The translations under genes were made by a program, and so were the position numbers. Below, in pieces: positions 4,426-5,797 of a stretch of DNA of 5,797 nucleotides. The notes under the pieces were generated by a model. The model had not been told where the DNA came from and searched no databases. It saw only the letters and a program-made list of their open reading frames with translations. This stretch comes from Candidatus Curtissbacteria bacterium RIFCSPLOWO2_01_FULL_37_9 (GTDB lineage: Bacteria > Patescibacteriota > Microgenomatia > Curtissbacterales > GWA2-41-24), in contig MFBN01000029.1 in NCBI GenBank assembly GCA_001776425.1, positions 1-5,797 on the forward strand. The letters are read 5' to 3'. Position 1 is the stretch's first letter; the number at the start of each line of letters is the position of its first letter.

Positions 4426-4500
4426 CTAGGATCCTAGGTTACTTGGATACTGGGATATACAAATAGCCTAGTACCCTAGTCGCCTAGTAACCTAGTGACC
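4421..4500. repeat. Octamer-repeat hairpin between atpE and atpF
   Basis: The right arm 4467-4500 is four CCTAGTNN octamers plus CC (CCTAGTAC, CCTAGTCG, CCTAGTAA, CCTAGTGA). The left arm 4421-4454 is the same pattern in inverted, more degenerate form. Base by base, the 34-nt arms give 26 Watson-Crick pairs, two G-T wobbles and six mismatches around a 12-nt loop. It overlaps the atpE TAA (4423-4425) and ends seven bases before the atpF ATG. No T-run follows, so it is not a standard terminator. It could protect atpE mRNA from 3' decay or slow read-through, helping to make more subunit c than b. Confidence 0.85.
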
Positions 4501-4507
4501 ATAAACC

Positions 4508-5014
4508 ATGGAAATTTTGAAAAGTTTTGGCATTCAACCAACACTACTACTTGCCCAAATAGTTAACTTTCTGATAATCCTTTATCTTTTAAAAAGATTT
4601 TTTTACAAACCAATTGTAAAAATTTTAGAAGACCGTAAAAAACGAATTGAAGAAAGCCTCCAAAATGCCAAAACGATTGAGGAAAAACTGCAAATGACTG
4701 AAGAAGAAACAAAGAAGATTATAGAGCAGGCTAGAGCAAATACCCAATCTTTAATAGACGATGCGAAAAATGAAGCTCGAAGGATTACCGATGAAGCGAC
4801 TTCCGAAGGCAGAAAATTAATCGAAGCGGCAAAACTGGAGGCAAAATCGCAAATAGAAGCACAAAGAATTCAAATGCAAAGACAATTGGAAAAACAAACT
4901 CTTAATTTAGTAATTACCGTTGTCAGAAAAATTCTCGGAAAATCTATTAAAAATACCCAGCGTCAGCAATTAACTGCCGAAGCAGTTTCGGAAATATCAA
5001 GAAAAGTCCAATGA
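4508..5014 (+). CDS. atpF: F-type ATP synthase F0 subunit b
   Basis: The 168-residue product has the classic b-subunit layout: a single N-terminal membrane helix (about 10-28, IQPTLLLAQIVNFLIILYLL), the motif FFYKPIVKILEDRKKRIEESL (31-51), then a long charged helix (about 45-145) that dimerises into the peripheral stalk. The C-terminal end (SIKNTQRQQLTAEAVSEIS, 146-164) would contact the delta subunit. The stalk stops the alpha/beta head from rotating with the central shaft. The ATG is placed by the family N-terminus; no Shine-Dalgarno sequence is visible because the repeat hairpin occupies the space before it. The stop codon overlaps the atpH start in ATGA (5011-5014), indicating translational coupling. 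Confidence 0.95.
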   Translation: MEILKSFGIQPTLLLAQIVNFLIILYLLKRFFYKPIVKILEDRKKRIEESLQNAKTIEEKLQMTEEETKKIIEQARANTQSLIDDAKNEARRITDEATSEGRKLIEAAKLEAKSQIEAQRIQMQRQLEKQTLNLVITVVRKILGKSIKNTQRQQLTAEAVSEISRKVQ

Positions 5015-5391
5015 AAGGCCAAAAGAAAATAATAAGCTTTACTAAAAATATTTTCCGTCAAAGTTTAACGGATGATTTAGTCGATCCTAAAAAAACAAGC
5101 AGAATCTTACAACTTATAATCTCACAAAAACCGGCCCAACTGGTAAAAATTCTTAAAATGTACAAAAGATTAATAGAGCAAAAACTGGCTAAAGAAGAAA
5201 TTATAGTTGAATCCGCGATAAAAACTCCGAATCAGAAAAAACTGGAAACTTATCTTATAAAAAAGACGGGAGCAGGGAGACTAAGATATAAAATTAATCC
5301 TAATATAGTCTTTGGTGCAAAAATTATTCATAGTGATTGGGTTTACGAAGCCACACTTGAATCAAAACTCGCTAAATTACTAAATAAATAA
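5011..5391 (+). CDS. atpH: F-type ATP synthase F1 subunit delta, short form
   Basis: Identified by position between atpF and atpA and by a C-terminal region of the OSCP/delta family: EEIIVESAIKTPNQKKLETYL (62-82), then KKTGAGRLRYKINPNIVFGAKI (84-105) and a closing helix ATLESKLAKL (114-123). The core GAKIIHSDWVYEATL corresponds to the usual G-G-x-x-x-x-x-D-x-x-x-D-x-S segment. Delta sits on top of the F1 head and links it to subunit b. At 126 residues it is about 50 shorter than the E. coli protein; the missing part is in the N-terminal helical domain that binds the alpha N-terminus. The ATG overlapping the atpF stop is the only sensible start. Confidence 0.88.
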   Translation: MKGQKKIISFTKNIFRQSLTDDLVDPKKTSRILQLIISQKPAQLVKILKMYKRLIEQKLAKEEIIVESAIKTPNQKKLETYLIKKTGAGRLRYKINPNIVFGAKIIHSDWVYEATLESKLAKLLNK

Positions 5392-5403
5392 GCAGTTATA
5401 AAC

Positions 5404-5797
5404 ATGGGGATTATTGAAGAAATAGAAAAACAAATTGAAAAAGTTAAACTAACATCGACACCAAAAAATATCGGTACGGTTGTTGAAGTTGGCGACGGTG
5501 TAGTCAGGGTCTTTGGACTTTCGGATATCTCAGTCTCCGAACTCGTAAAATTCCCCTATGATATTTACGGACTGGCATTAAATCTTGAAGAAGACAGTGT
5601 CGGCGTCATCATATTCGGCGATTGGCAAAAGTTAAAAGAGGGCGATATCTGCGAGGTGACAGGCCGCATTCTGCAAGTGCCGGTTGGTGAGAATTTAGTT
5701 GGAAGAGTAGTAGATGCTTTGGGGCAATCTTTAGACGGCAAAGGTAAAATTAATTCCAAAACTTTTTATCCGGCAGAAAAAATTGCTCCAGGAGTAA
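5404..5797 (+). CDS. atpA: F-type ATP synthase F1 subunit alpha, 3' end outside window
   Basis: The frame opens with ATG at 5404, 12 bases after atpH, and stays open to the window end, giving 131 residues. Seen: a short N-terminal helix (about 2-15), the beta-barrel domain NIGTVVEVGDGVVRVFGLSD (22-41), LALNLEEDSVGVIIFG (57-72), then EVTGRILQVPVGENLVGRVVDALGQSLDGKG (84-114) and EKIAPGV (125-131) leading to the nucleotide-binding domain, which lies outside. These blocks match bacterial AtpA closely. Alpha forms the catalytic hexamer with beta and carries the non-catalytic nucleotide sites. The stretch before the barrel is about nine residues shorter than in E. coli. That segment normally contacts delta, which is also short here. 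No Shine-Dalgarno sequence is evident. Confidence 0.95.
   Translation, partial: MGIIEEIEKQIEKVKLTSTPKNIGTVVEVGDGVVRVFGLSDISVSELVKFPYDIYGLALNLEEDSVGVIIFGDWQKLKEGDICEVTGRILQVPVGENLVGRVVDALGQSLDGKGKINSKTFYPAEKIAPGV

Noticed and set aside
4421..4500. CRISPR-like array
   Set aside because: The units are eight bases long with no spacers and are arranged as an inverted pair, so this is a repeat hairpin and not a CRISPR array.
5565..5759. Minus-strand open frame within atpA
   Set aside because: It is antisense to the conserved alpha-subunit barrel and linker, with no support of its own.

Overview
The window looks like part of a genome from an AT-rich bacterium with short genes, most plausibly a Patescibacteria (CPR) member, perhaps of the Microgenomates. 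This is an inference from gene style rather than from a marker-gene match. The signs are a short FtsB-like protein with an aromatic tail, a strongly shortened ATP synthase delta subunit, almost no Shine-Dalgarno sequences except at atpE, and many short palindromic or tandem repeats lying between genes and even inside them.

Region 1 (1-645): the 3' end of a HepT-like toxin gene (+), then 170 bases packed with palindromic repeats, then an initiator tRNA-Met (CAU) on the minus strand with its own sigma70-type promoter. Eighteen bases from the 3' end of the tRNA gene are duplicated 128 bp away, on the far side of the repeat cluster. Region 2 (646-2710): an FtsB/DivIC-like division protein (-) is divergent from a tyrosine recombinase (+) that has a good promoter and a roughly 105-nt leader containing a palindrome. 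The recombinase is followed six bases later, in the same reading frame, by an unrecognised helical protein.

Region 3 (2711-2967): a 48-residue two-helix membrane protein on the minus strand, shorter than usual ORF cut-offs. A compact back-to-back promoter region shares the palindromic -10 AGTATACT, and a 15-bp hairpin with a T-run sits at the predicted start of the rightward transcript. Region 4 (2968-5797): a 120-residue beta-carbonic-anhydrase-like protein with the complete CxDxR...HxxC zinc signature, then an F-type ATP synthase operon in the usual order atpB-atpE-atpF-atpH-atpA (atpA runs off the end). AtpB, AtpE and AtpF form the membrane sector and stator stalk, AtpH joins the stalk to the catalytic head, and AtpA begins the head. 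The c subunit residues suggest proton rather than sodium coupling. A 34+34-nt imperfect hairpin of CCTAGTNN octamers fills the gap between atpE and atpF and overlaps the atpE stop codon.

The most notable points are the repeat elements that have entered coding genes in frame (ftsB-like tail, atpB loop), the atpE/atpF repeat hairpin, the unannotated small membrane protein, the recombinase with two non-canonical catalytic positions, and the tRNA 3'-end duplication. I did not find a clear multi-gene novel defence or metabolic system.
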